Shown here one piece after another: positions 17,831 to 26,194 of a stretch of DNA of 64,000 bases. A model generated the notes under the pieces. The model did not search any database, was not told the origin of the DNA, and worked only from the letters and a program-made list of their open reading frames with translations. Source of the stretch: Olivibacter sp. XZL3 (GTDB lineage: Bacteria; Bacteroidota; Bacteroidia; Sphingobacteriales; Sphingobacteriaceae). How positions within the stretch are numbered: the first letter of the stretch is position 1; every line of letters starts with the position of its first letter. The DNA lies in the NCBI RefSeq assembly GCF_004368405.1, contig NZ_SBJH01000032.1:1-64000 (forward strand). Reading direction: 5' to 3'. Made by a program: the position numbers and the translations under genes.

Positions 17831-18472
17831 ATGAATATAGTTTCCAACGAAAAAAAATGGCTCCGCTTGGGCTTAATCCTCCTCATAGGCATTTTAAGTT
17901 TCGGCGTGTTACAGGCCTTGGCGCCTGCGGTCTTCTTAACAAAAGTAAGCGGAACGGTACAAGAGATACAGCAAAAATATAGCGGAGCTGGCGCTGAAAA
18001 ACTAATCACGATATCCTTTACTGGAGAGCCTATACTTATGCATCGTTATGTCAACAAAGATTATTTGCCGAGCCCGGAGGTGAGGGAAATCAAGGATGAG
18101 CTTAAGCTGACAACGTATACGCGAAAGGGTAAAGATGGTACATTTTACGGTTTGGAATTGGTGGATGGCACGATTATCCAATCGAAGCGGTGGGACCTGT
18201 TGTCCGCTTATTTAAATGCCCCCATAGTCGCTTTTGCCTTAATTGCGATTCCTATTGGACTTTACCTGATTTACGGTAAGAAGTTGCTGCAAACCAAACC
18301 TGATCAAATACTATTTATAGGCTATGTTTTCATGTTGGCTTTTGTTTGGGGAAAACTGCATTTCTTCCTTATGATGTTGTTGATACTGGGTTTGGTGCAG
18401 CTCGGAAAGAGATTTTCAAACCAAAAAGGCGGGCAAGCGGTAAAGGAAATGAACTTTCCGATTCAAACTTAA
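17831..18472 (+). CDS. Hypothetical membrane protein
   Basis: A 213-residue protein with an N-terminal membrane helix (about residues 11-31, LGLILLIGILSFGVLQALAP). An extracytoplasmic domain of about 110 residues follows, then two or three further hydrophobic segments near 148-195 (APIVAFALIAIPIGLYLIYG, then ILFIGYVFMLAFVWG and LHFFLMMLLILGLVQL). No known family recognised. An in-frame ATG 26 codons earlier exists, but that extension is not membrane-like and I prefer this start. It ends 1 bp before the convergent dipeptidase gene. Confidence 0.6.
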   Translation: MNIVSNEKKWLRLGLILLIGILSFGVLQALAPAVFLTKVSGTVQEIQQKYSGAGAEKLITISFTGEPILMHRYVNKDYLPSPEVREIKDELKLTTYTRKGKDGTFYGLELVDGTIIQSKRWDLLSAYLNAPIVAFALIAIPIGLYLIYGKKLLQTKPDQILFIGYVFMLAFVWGKLHFFLMMLLILGLVQLGKRFSNQKGGQAVKEMNFPIQT

Positions 18473-18473
18473 T

Positions 18474-19553
18474 TCACGTGTTTTTCCAAGCTTTCCTTAA
18501 AAAACGGAGCCAATTACCATGGAGTATTTTAGCGATATCGTCTTCTGTGTAGCCTCTATCGGCCAATTCTCCATTTAATAACTGCAAATCAGCAATGGTT
18601 TCCAGATCATAGGGGCACTGCTCTTTTCCGAAAGCGCCATCTAAATCGGATCCAATACCAATATGGTCGCAATTCCCTGCGAGCTGGCAAATATGATCGA
18701 AGTGGTCGACTAAAACCGCCAGATTACATTGCATCTCCCTAGGCGTAGAAAGCCCTCTTTGCCAGTTGGGAACCATCATCCATGCATCTAATGCGCCGCC
18801 TATGACGGCTCCGCGGTTAATTAGTGCTTTTATTTGTTCGTCGCTAAATTGTCGATTATGGTTAACGAGTGCGCGACAGTTATTATGGCTCGCCCATACC
18901 GGCCCATTGAAATGATCCAGTGCTTCCCAAAAGCTGTCGTCACAGAGATGGGTGGCATCCAGTATGATGTTAAGCTTTTCCATTTCTTTTAACAGCTTGC
19001 GGCCCTCCGTTCCCATAAATCCCTTCGCATCCGTGCCCTGTGCATAGCGCCCCGGGCCATAATGCGCAGGGCCCACTGCGCGGAGTCCGCTTTGCCAAGC
19101 AAAATGCAGGTGCTCAGGTGTAACTAGCGAGTCTGCTCCTTCTAAACTCAGTATATAGCCGATTGGTTTCTTCTCGGCTGGCGTACTTTCATCCTTCCAT
19201 AATGATAGATGCTTTTCCAGTGACACCAAATCGTTTATTTGAACCATTTCACCTTTGGCTTCCATGGCTTTATACCAAGCAAGTTGCCCTTGGGTTTGTG
19301 CCCAGGCCTGTTCCGGCGAATGCCAGCCCGGCAAGGGGTTGTCGGGCGCAACGTATCGGGCAATCTGGGTTGCCACTACCAGACCGATATTTCCCTTTCT
19401 CAAATCGGGTAGGGACACAAGGGCTTTGCCGCGATCGGGCTTATCTGTCAATCCTGCTTCTCGTTGATTAATTTCCCGGCTGGATTTCGTTAAATCGCGG
19501 TTCCATTCCAGGGCGTTCATGCTTAAATCAAGGTGAGCGTCTATAATAAACAT
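18474..19553 (-). CDS. Membrane dipeptidase-like M19 metallopeptidase
   Basis: A 359-residue M19 (renal dipeptidase-type) enzyme with a TIM-barrel and a binuclear zinc centre. Family members hydrolyse dipeptides, often with a C-terminal D-residue. Expected ligands are present: IDAHLDL (His7, Asp9), the bridging glutamate in LSLEGAD near 140, and ATHLCDD and ASHNNCRAL further on. GIGSDLDGAFG near 275 carries the conserved Asp. No signal peptide, so it should be cytosolic. It is the last gene of a three-gene operon after ridA and the D-threonine-aldolase-like gene (10 bp gap), which points to D-amino-acid-containing dipeptides. Confidence 0.88.
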   Translation of the reverse strand: MFIIDAHLDLSMNALEWNRDLTKSSREINQREAGLTDKPDRGKALVSLPDLRKGNIGLVVATQIARYVAPDNPLPGWHSPEQAWAQTQGQLAWYKAMEAKGEMVQINDLVSLEKHLSLWKDESTPAEKKPIGYILSLEGADSLVTPEHLHFAWQSGLRAVGPAHYGPGRYAQGTDAKGFMGTEGRKLLKEMEKLNIILDATHLCDDSFWEALDHFNGPVWASHNNCRALVNHNRQFSDEQIKALINRGAVIGGALDAWMMVPNWQRGLSTPREMQCNLAVLVDHFDHICQLAGNCDHIGIGSDLDGAFGKEQCPYDLETIADLQLLNGELADRGYTEDDIAKILHGNWLRFLRKAWKNT

Positions 19554-19563
19554 GGAAATATCG

Positions 19564-20700
19564 TTAAATGGTTAGTTTTCGTTTTCTGGCAGCGATCTGC
19601 CATTCGCCAGTCAATTGACTGTTCGTCACGGTAACGGCTGTATCGTATAAGGCGACGGTCGGACAAATATGATAAGGTATGCCATAAAAAAGGTCACCGA
19701 CATGGTATGCACGAGTATCAGCCACTTCAATCACAGCATGTTCCTCACTATGAGACACCAGCTGTGCGTCTGGAGCGTTCATGAAAAAAACGCGTTTGCT
19801 CCGTTCATTTTCAGATGCGATTGCTTTATGCCCTAAATCCAAACATAGTTTTCGGTTGTCTATGATGGAAATAACGCGACTAAGCACTAAGGCTGCTACT
19901 TGAAATCCCTGTTCCGCAAAGAGCTCTTGATAACCTTTATCCCAAAAGATGAACGTGCCGGGGCTACATTCCAGTTCTTTTTGCGGATTTGCAGCATGAA
20001 TCGGGAAGGTAGGTGTACCTCCGGCAACAATAGCGAAGGACTTTTCGTAAAGTGCGTCTAATTGCAAGATAAGTTCTTCAATGTCGACAAAGTAGGCCTT
20101 GCATCGATTCCGGCGCTCTTCCAATGACGCGTCGTGAATATGTCCGTCGTAACAGTGCAGGCCGAGCAGATTTAAACTGGCTAAGGCTGAACAGGCTTGA
20201 GCCAGCGCCGGCACATCCACCGGGTTGGCACCGCTACGGTTCATGCCAACATTGACATCGATATAGATGTTTATTCGAACATCCGCGGTGAGGGCGATAT
20301 GGTTTAACTGTTGCGCTATTTCGTGTCGGTCGATCAAACAGGCGAAAGAGGTGTTAGGAAATCGCTTTATGAGCGCGGCAAAACGGTTGATGTTTGGTCC
20401 AACCGGTTGGTATGCCAACAAAACGTCCTTTGCACCGCAATTTCCTAAAAGCTCAGCTTCAGCGATGGTGGCACACTTAAACTTGCTGATGCCGGCCGAT
20501 TGCAGCTGTTTAACTGCGTCTGCGGATTTAGACGTTTTAATATGCGGACGCAGTCTGCTCACCGAACCCGCCATTGATATCAGCTCCCGAATATTGCTTT
20601 CTACCAGTTGTGGGAAAACAACAAGCGCGGGTGTCGGCATATCTTCCACCTGATTGATTGCATATATAGACGCGATTTCCGTTTGCATACCGTCATCCAT
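19564..20700 (-). CDS. D-threonine aldolase / D-serine dehydratase-like PLP enzyme
   Basis: A 378-residue fold-type III PLP enzyme with an alanine-racemase-like N-terminal barrel. The cofactor lysine lies in RPHIKTSK (Lys55). The C-terminal metal-binding domain has the SEEHAV and HICPTVALYD segments, where the His and Cys match the zinc ligands of D-serine dehydratases. Known members cleave D-threonine or D-serine or related 3-hydroxy-D-amino acids. The exact substrate cannot be set. Its ATG overlaps the ridA stop (TAATG), which indicates translational coupling and supports this start. Confidence 0.87.
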   Translation of the reverse strand: MDDGMQTEIASIYAINQVEDMPTPALVVFPQLVESNIRELISMAGSVSRLRPHIKTSKSADAVKQLQSAGISKFKCATIAEAELLGNCGAKDVLLAYQPVGPNINRFAALIKRFPNTSFACLIDRHEIAQQLNHIALTADVRINIYIDVNVGMNRSGANPVDVPALAQACSALASLNLLGLHCYDGHIHDASLEERRNRCKAYFVDIEELILQLDALYEKSFAIVAGGTPTFPIHAANPQKELECSPGTFIFWDKGYQELFAEQGFQVAALVLSRVISIIDNRKLCLDLGHKAIASENERSKRVFFMNAPDAQLVSHSEEHAVIEVADTRAYHVGDLFYGIPYHICPTVALYDTAVTVTNSQLTGEWQIAARKRKLTI

Positions 20701-21170
20701 TAGACCAACTCAAACAGTGCTTCCACTTCTACGGGAATATTGTCTGGCAAACTTCCCATACCTACCGCACTGCGTACACCTATACCATTTTCTTCGCCCC
20801 AAACTTTTGCAAATAACTCGCTGCAGCCATTGATGATATAAGGGTGTTTTTCAAAATTAGCAGTGCAATTAACCATCCCTAATACTTTAATCACTCGCTT
20901 TACTTTATTGAGGCTTCCCAAGTTCGTTTTGATCGTTGACAGCATTGTCAGCCCTACTTGCTGAGCGGCTAATTTGCCCTGTTCCATATTGATTGTTTCT
21001 CCGATTCGACCGATGATGAGGCTCTTGTCATCCTGTACCGGACCATGTCCGGAAAGATAAAGATATTTGCCATCAATCAAATAAGGTTTGTATACGCCCA
21101 AGGGGGCCGGCGCGGGTGGTAAACGCAGTCCAAGTACTTCAAAATTTTTATCGGCATCTATAAAATCCAT
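20700..21170 (-). CDS. RidA/YjgF-family enamine/imine deaminase
   Basis: A 156-residue RidA-like protein, somewhat longer than the 130-residue norm because of an N-terminal extension. RidA proteins hydrolyse reactive enamines and imines released by PLP enzymes such as serine/threonine dehydratases. Visible parts include LYLSGHGPVQDD near 52 and a C-terminal half with SAVGMGSLPDNIPVEVEALFEL, in which NIPVEVEA matches the family end. The standard C-terminal Arg motif is altered to RSAVG. It is the first gene of the operon with the D-threonine-aldolase-like enzyme, a sensible source of enamine intermediates. Confidence 0.87.
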   Translation of the reverse strand: MDFIDADKNFEVLGLRLPPAPAPLGVYKPYLIDGKYLYLSGHGPVQDDKSLIIGRIGETINMEQGKLAAQQVGLTMLSTIKTNLGSLNKVKRVIKVLGMVNCTANFEKHPYIINGCSELFAKVWGEENGIGVRSAVGMGSLPDNIPVEVEALFELV

Positions 21171-21456
21171 CGTGCTAACTTTTTATATGTCCATAAATGT
21201 AAGATATTGTTTCTATTTGGCAAAACCTTTCTGAGCGATATGCTTCAGGCTCTAGGCCATAAGCCTCTTATTTAGCGAAGTAAAAATAAAAATATAGCAT
21301 GGCGTTTTAAACGATGCATTGGAGCTTTCTTAAGTGAATGACAACCGCGCATAAACGCCCGTGTTTAATGCCTATTGCCTACTGCCAATATCATCTTGAC
21401 TTTACCATAAATAAGTGTAAATTAGACGGAGCTAAATTATCCAATAACACTTGAAT

Positions 21457-22437
21457 ATGGTATCTAGAAGAAAATTCTTAAAGCAATCGGGCTTAGCGGT
21501 TGCTTCCGCTGCGGTAGGCGGCAAATTGCTAACAGGATGTGGCACGAGGCGTCCCCAAAACGCTGAGATAGGTTTGCAACTGTATACAATGCGCGACGAG
21601 CTCGCTAAAGATCCGAAGCAGACGATCATGAAAATAGCGAATATCGGTTATGGGCATGTGGAAACCTTTTACGATTATGGAACGGAAAAGGGCTCTGGTA
21701 AATACTGGGGATTAAGCACGGAAGGATTGAAAAATCTCCTGGCAGAAAATAACCTTCAAACCTATAGTGGACACTATCAGCTAAATAATTTTCTGACGGT
21801 GGGCAAGGGGCAGGATGATGAGTTGAAACAGCAGGCGGAGATTGCCGTTAAACTTGGGCAGCGTTACCTCATTGTTCCGGTACCACCATTCAATTTGATC
21901 GACAAGCTAACGCTTGAAGATTTCAAGTTCATGGCAGAGCAGTTAAATAGAGGTGGCGAATATTGTAAGAGCCTTGGTTTAAAAATAGGATATCATAATC
22001 ATTTTTGGGAATTTAGAAGCTACGGTGCCGACAAAAGAACTGGTTACGATATACTTGTTGGAGAAACGCAGCCCGATCTGGTTGCTTTTGAACTGGACAT
22101 GTTCTGGGCGATAAAGTCGGGAGCCCATCCGCTGCAGTTATTTGAAAAGTATCCTAAGCGTTTTGAAATGTGGCATGTCAAAGATATTGACAAATCGAAA
22201 TCGGATGTTATTGTCGGCGAAGGGAAAGACTCGTTGCCTTCGATGGATATCTTAAAAGATATCAAATTTGCAGAAGTTGGAACGGGAGCAGTAGATTATA
22301 AGGCGATCTTCAAAAAGTCGGAAGAAGCTGGTTTAAAGCACTTCTTCGTTGAGCAAGATGGTATTTACATGGAGAACCATTTTGAAAGTATCAGATTGAG
22401 TTTTAACTATATTAAAAATAATTTGATCGAGAAATAG
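21457..22437 (+). CDS. Tat-exported sugar phosphate isomerase/epimerase-like TIM barrel
   Basis: A 326-residue member of the xylose-isomerase-like TIM barrel group (sugar phosphate isomerase/epimerase). The N-terminus VSRRKFLKQSG followed by a hydrophobic run and LLTGCG indicates a Tat signal with a lipoprotein-like cysteine. The metal-site residues are seen in HVETFYDYG, YHNHFWEF, FELDMFWAIKSG, MWHVKDID and FVEQDG. Such exported versions are common in Bacteroidota; their substrates are mostly unknown, though 3-keto sugars have been proposed for some. I use the ATG at 21457; the TTG two codons earlier is less likely. Confidence 0.85.
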   Translation: MVSRRKFLKQSGLAVASAAVGGKLLTGCGTRRPQNAEIGLQLYTMRDELAKDPKQTIMKIANIGYGHVETFYDYGTEKGSGKYWGLSTEGLKNLLAENNLQTYSGHYQLNNFLTVGKGQDDELKQQAEIAVKLGQRYLIVPVPPFNLIDKLTLEDFKFMAEQLNRGGEYCKSLGLKIGYHNHFWEFRSYGADKRTGYDILVGETQPDLVAFELDMFWAIKSGAHPLQLFEKYPKRFEMWHVKDIDKSKSDVIVGEGKDSLPSMDILKDIKFAEVGTGAVDYKAIFKKSEEAGLKHFFVEQDGIYMENHFESIRLSFNYIKNNLIEK

Positions 22438-22547
22438 TTGAGTCGTTAATAATAGAAAAGGAGCAATAGTAGCATAAACTATAGTCTTTTCGCCTACGGT
22501 TCGGCTGATACTGTGACTTCTTATTGATTAAAGCTTACAGCTTTTGC

Positions 22548-23573
22548 CTATAGCTGTTTGTCCGGAATCCGCTCAATTAATTCCGTTCCCAATACGATGG
22601 ATTCATGCTCATAGACGGGATATTTACTTTCTATGAGCTGAATTAAACGGTCGGTCGCCACCCTGCCCATTTCGAAGGCCGGCTGCCGCACACTAGAGAA
22701 ATCGGTGCTGAACAGGTCAAGTACATCGCTGTTCGAAAATCCTACTATAGCGGGCATATATGCGTGGTCGCTGTACTTTTTAATGGCTGTTAAGCAGGCT
22801 ATACTGAGGCGGTCGCTCGCTACAAAAATGGAGTCGGGTTTTTCGTCCATCGATAAAAAATACTGAACAGCTGCATCCACTTCATTTAAATCGCTGCCTC
22901 CATGATGACAATACTTAATATTATTTTCGTCGACAGCAATGCCGTTTTCTATTAGGGCTTCCCTATATCCGGCTAGGCGTTCCTTCGTGATAGAAAGATG
23001 GGGGGCGTTTGCCAAATGAGCAATCTTTCTATAACCCTTGTCTATTAAATGGCAGGTCGCCATTTTAGCTCCATTTCGATTATCAGATGATATTTTATGG
23101 GTAGCCAAGCTCTCATTTATCCGGTCGAAAAAGACAATCGGTAAACCTGCCTCATGGAGTTTCTTGATATGATCGAAGTTGGTTGTTTCCGCGGACAAAG
23201 AGATTAGGATGCCATCTACGGAGCGGTTCGCTAGATGCTTGATATTCATCACTTCTCTTTCGTACGAATCGTGCGTTTGGGTAATGATAATGTTATAACC
23301 GTTTTTATAGGCAATGGATTCTATACCGTCAATTGCCTGGGAAAAAAAACTGTTCGCTACCTCGCATACAACCACGCCAATAGAATAACTTTTGCGTTGT
23401 TTTAAGCTTAAAGCAATCGGATTCCGTTTATAGTTATTCTGTTCGGCATAGGCCAATACTCGCTTTTTTGTCTCTTTATTTATTTCATAACTATCGCTTA
23501 AAGCCCTGGAAACGGTAGAAGCTGATAGATTGAGTGCTTGAGCAATGTCTTTTATTGTTATCGGTTTGAACAC
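22548..23573 (-). CDS. LacI-family regulator of the pectin locus
   Basis: A 341-residue LacI/GalR-type regulator. The DNA-binding domain is at the N-terminus (ITIKDIAQALNLSASTVSRALSD, residues 6-28) with the hinge helix near 50-60. A periplasmic-binding-like sugar domain follows (about 62-335; SIGVVVCEVANSFFSQAIDG, then GFSNSDVLDLFSTDFSSVRQ). It is the only regulator inside the pectin cluster, and four matching 24-bp palindromes lie before the cluster's operons, one of them between this gene and the acetylesterase gene. It likely controls the locus and perhaps itself. The effector is probably a uronate or KDG-type intermediate (inference). Confidence 0.92.
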   Translation of the reverse strand: MFKPITIKDIAQALNLSASTVSRALSDSYEINKETKKRVLAYAEQNNYKRNPIALSLKQRKSYSIGVVVCEVANSFFSQAIDGIESIAYKNGYNIIITQTHDSYEREVMNIKHLANRSVDGILISLSAETTNFDHIKKLHEAGLPIVFFDRINESLATHKISSDNRNGAKMATCHLIDKGYRKIAHLANAPHLSITKERLAGYREALIENGIAVDENNIKYCHHGGSDLNEVDAAVQYFLSMDEKPDSIFVASDRLSIACLTAIKKYSDHAYMPAIVGFSNSDVLDLFSTDFSSVRQPAFEMGRVATDRLIQLIESKYPVYEHESIVLGTELIERIPDKQL

Positions 23574-23684
23574 AAGTTAGTTTTTTTTGAATATCAAACT
23601 TAGTTAAAAATGGCTTTAAATGCAACGATTCTTGACCGCTTCGTGGTGTTTTTTTGTTATTCAAAAAGATAATGAAGGTCGGCT

Positions 23685-23708
23685 GCAAACGATCCCGGTA
23701 TCGTTTGC
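23685..23708. promoter_or_regulatory. LacI-type operator 1, lacI / acetylesterase intergenic region
   Basis: Arms GCAAACGAT and ATCGTTTGC around the centre CCCGGT, total 24 bp. It lies 104 bp before the acetylesterase start and 111 bp from the lacI start, so it can serve both. Arm sequence differs from operators 2-4 at two positions (GCAAACGAT against GCAATCGTT), a change that keeps symmetry. Confidence 0.72.
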
Positions 23709-23812
23709 GCTTATTTTTTTGTTCGCCTTTCTTGTCTTCATCCGACAATTATGTAAACTTGTTCAGGTTATTCTTTGCGACCAGTTAAAACAGAACCATT
23801 ATTATCCGAAAA

Positions 23813-24550
23813 ATGCACAATAAAAAATTAACGCTTTTGCTGGTTTTCTCATTAATTTTTTGCGCTTTCGGCTTTAAAGACAAAGAGATTACCCTATGGA
23901 TGATGGGCGATTCAACCATGGCTATAAAAGATCCCGATAAATATCCCGAAACCGGTTGGGGTGTGCCTTTTGCTACTTTGTTTAAACCGGGTGTCCAAGT
24001 GGAAAATAAGGCTAAAAACGGTAGAAGTACCCGTTCATTTATTGATGAAGGTCGGTGGACGGAAATATACAATCAACTCAAGGTGGGTGATTATCTTTTT
24101 ATACAATTCGGACATAACGACGAAAAGATAGATAAACCAAAGGTCGGTACCGACATCAGGACATTTAAAGCGAACTTGCGTATGTTTGTCGTAAAAGCCC
24201 GTGAAAAAGGAGTTCAGCCGGTATTGTTGACTCCCATTGCGAGGCGCAATTTTGAACAGGGCATTTTAGTAGATACCCATAAGGATTATCCGAGGGCTAT
24301 CCGCGAGGTAGCGGACAGCTTACAGGTTCCCTTAATCGACCTTACCGAAAAAACAAACCGATTGTTAACAGCTTTAGGGGAGCGAAAATCAGAAAAATTG
24401 TTCCTGCACCTAAAAGCGGGACATAAAAATTACCCAAAAGGTGTGATCGACAATACACATTTGAATAGAGAGGGAGCTTTGGCGGTTGCAAAGCTCGCTG
24501 TCGAGGGAATAAAAGAACTAGAACTCAGCCTTGTAAAACAGTTGAAGTAG
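23813..24550 (+). CDS. Rhamnogalacturonan acetylesterase-like SGNH hydrolase (CE12)
   Basis: A 245-residue secreted SGNH/GDSL esterase of the carbohydrate esterase 12 type, which removes acetyl groups from pectic rhamnogalacturonan or homogalacturonan. A signal peptide covers residues 1-19. Catalytic blocks are all present: MMGDSTMAIKD with the nucleophilic Ser near 30, GWGVPF, KNGRSTRSFIDEG, FGHNDEK with the oxyanion Asn, and the C-terminal DNTHLN with Asp and His. It forms an operon with the pectinesterase 8 bp downstream and is preceded by operator 1. Confidence 0.9.
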   Translation: MHNKKLTLLLVFSLIFCAFGFKDKEITLWMMGDSTMAIKDPDKYPETGWGVPFATLFKPGVQVENKAKNGRSTRSFIDEGRWTEIYNQLKVGDYLFIQFGHNDEKIDKPKVGTDIRTFKANLRMFVVKAREKGVQPVLLTPIARRNFEQGILVDTHKDYPRAIREVADSLQVPLIDLTEKTNRLLTALGERKSEKLFLHLKAGHKNYPKGVIDNTHLNREGALAVAKLAVEGIKELELSLVKQLK

Positions 24551-24558
24551 GAGATATC

Positions 24559-25536
24559 ATGGGAAGAAGTATAGCTTGCATTATTTTCCTTTCCATCAGC
24601 ATGGCTTACGGGATAGCAGCTGCAAGACCGCTGACGATCATCGTTGCCCAAGATGGTTCAGGAGATTTTAGGTGTATTCAAGAGGCTTTCGACGCCGTCC
24701 CCGATTATGCCACAGAGGTTACGACTATTCTGATACGTCCAGGCGTGTATAAAGAACGCCTTGTGTTAAAACCCTCAAAGCGGAGCGTCAAATTACGAGG
24801 GGAGGATCCTCACAAAACGATCGTCACCTACGATAATTTTGCGACTAAAAGCAATCCGGAAACGGGGAAACACTATGGGACAACGGGGTCATCATCTTTT
24901 TTTGTAGAGGCCGACGATTTTACTGCAGAAAATATAAGTTTTGCCAATTCCTCAGGTCCGTTTGGGCAAGCCGTTGCGGTTAATATTACAGGAAATCGCG
25001 TTGCTTTTAAAAATTGTAGATTCTTAGGTTTTCAAGACACGCTTTACACCAAAGGACCTCAGGACGACAAAAGCAAAGAAAGTTTACAATATTTCGAAAG
25101 CTGTTATATTGAGGGAACCGTCGATTTTATTTTTGGTGCGGCAACCGCGCTTTTTATCAGATGTGAATTGCGCAGCAAAGGAAATGGATATGTAACGGCA
25201 GCCTCTACACCCCAAGCTAAGCCCTATGGTTATGTATTTGTCGATTGTAAGCTGACAGCAGAAAACCCTCATATCGCTGTGGCCTTAGGCCGGCCTTGGC
25301 GACCCCACGCGAAAGTGGTCTACATCAACTGCGATATGGGGCAACATATTCGTCCCGAAGGTTGGGACAACTGGGGAAAAGAAGCGAATGAAAAAACGGC
25401 TTTCTTTGCGGAGTATAATAGTAAAGGTGCAGGAGCAAGGCCCACCAGACGGGTCAAATGGGCAAAGATTTTGAATAGGGAGGAGGCACAACTTTATACG
25501 AAGGAAGAGATGCTTGGGAGTTGGCAGCCTTTTTAA
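24559..25536 (+). CDS. Pectinesterase (pectin methylesterase, CE8)
   Basis: A 325-residue secreted CE8 enzyme that demethylates homogalacturonan, exposing it to pectate lyase and polygalacturonase. Signal peptide about residues 1-21. The beta-helix signatures are present: RPGVYKERLVL near 71, GQAVAVNITGNRVAF, FQDTLYTKG with the Gln and first catalytic Asp region, GTVDFIFGAATALF with the second Asp and LGRPWRPHAKV with the substrate Arg. Length is typical. Second gene of the acetylesterase-methylesterase operon: together they deacetylate and demethylate pectin. A paralogue lies at 28.9 kb. Confidence 0.93.
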   Translation: MGRSIACIIFLSISMAYGIAAARPLTIIVAQDGSGDFRCIQEAFDAVPDYATEVTTILIRPGVYKERLVLKPSKRSVKLRGEDPHKTIVTYDNFATKSNPETGKHYGTTGSSSFFVEADDFTAENISFANSSGPFGQAVAVNITGNRVAFKNCRFLGFQDTLYTKGPQDDKSKESLQYFESCYIEGTVDFIFGAATALFIRCELRSKGNGYVTAASTPQAKPYGYVFVDCKLTAENPHIAVALGRPWRPHAKVVYINCDMGQHIRPEGWDNWGKEANEKTAFFAEYNSKGAGARPTRRVKWAKILNREEAQLYTKEEMLGSWQPF

Positions 25537-26194
25537 AAATCAACCTAGCATACTGTCTGGCAATCCATGTTCGTTAAACTCGGCTTATCCCCGCCATGCC
25601 AGTGGATGCCCAACAAGTCCCTCAGGTAATTTTTGTATGTTTATTGCCAGTACAAGGTTAATCGAAAAACCTTCCTTGGACAAAGCAATGGGCGAAAATG
25701 CTAATCCATTCTATAAAACGACTGAAATCAAAGAACCGATCGGTCATATAGACCGTTTCATTTCAAATCAAGCGGATGAATTCGAAGAATATGATTTACC
25801 AACTAAAAAGGGAAGGACTTATGGCCTCTTGAAATAAGTACAGGAAAAAGCCGATCGACATACCTGCCCCATCCGGTTAAGAGCCGATATATATAGGTAC
25901 TATAGAAACCGGGGAAAACGGGAATGGAGACCGAGCGTATACCGAATGACAGGTGGATCTAACGTGGAATAAAGGTGGACTTGAGGCGGATTTAATGTGG
26001 GTTCGCCAAACTTTAATTTGAAAATAAATGAAAATTATGCTGGAGGGGAGTACAAAGATACGAATAATCTTGAATAGCTTCAAACGCTGTTGAAAGCATC
26101 ACTGTTTCGAAGTGCTCAAACGGCCTTGGAGGATATCGATGCAACGAGCAGAAAAGCACTGCACGGCTGTTCGTCTTGCAATATTCAAGCCTCA
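25537..26194. other. Gene-poor gap inside the pectin locus
   Basis: 658 bp between convergent operons. A 107-codon reading frame (25514-25837) overlaps the pectinesterase end. Its last 60 codons look protein-like (rich in Glu, Lys, Asp; ends DLPTKKGRTYGLLK), but I recognise no family and see no credible start, so it may be a remnant. The rest carries the 11-bp tandem repeat described separately and no other convincing gene. Confidence 0.45.
25952..26006. repeat. Degenerate 11-bp tandem repeat, five units
   Basis: Five in-register units: GGTGGATCTAA, CGTGGAATAAA, GGTGGACTTGA, GGCGGATTTAA, TGTGGGTTCGC. The G-x-GG core at positions 2-5 is kept in all five, and most units end in an AT-rich stretch. 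The period of 11 bp is close to one helical turn. Confidence 0.65.

Noticed and set aside
22530-22544. AAAGCT-TAC-AGCTTT hairpin after the LacI gene as a terminator
   Set aside because: Six-base stem with a 3-nt loop and no clear T tract on the minus strand; too weak to call.
25514-25837. 107-codon frame overlapping the end of CE8
   Set aside because: No credible start or family; at most a remnant, so it is described only as part of the gap.
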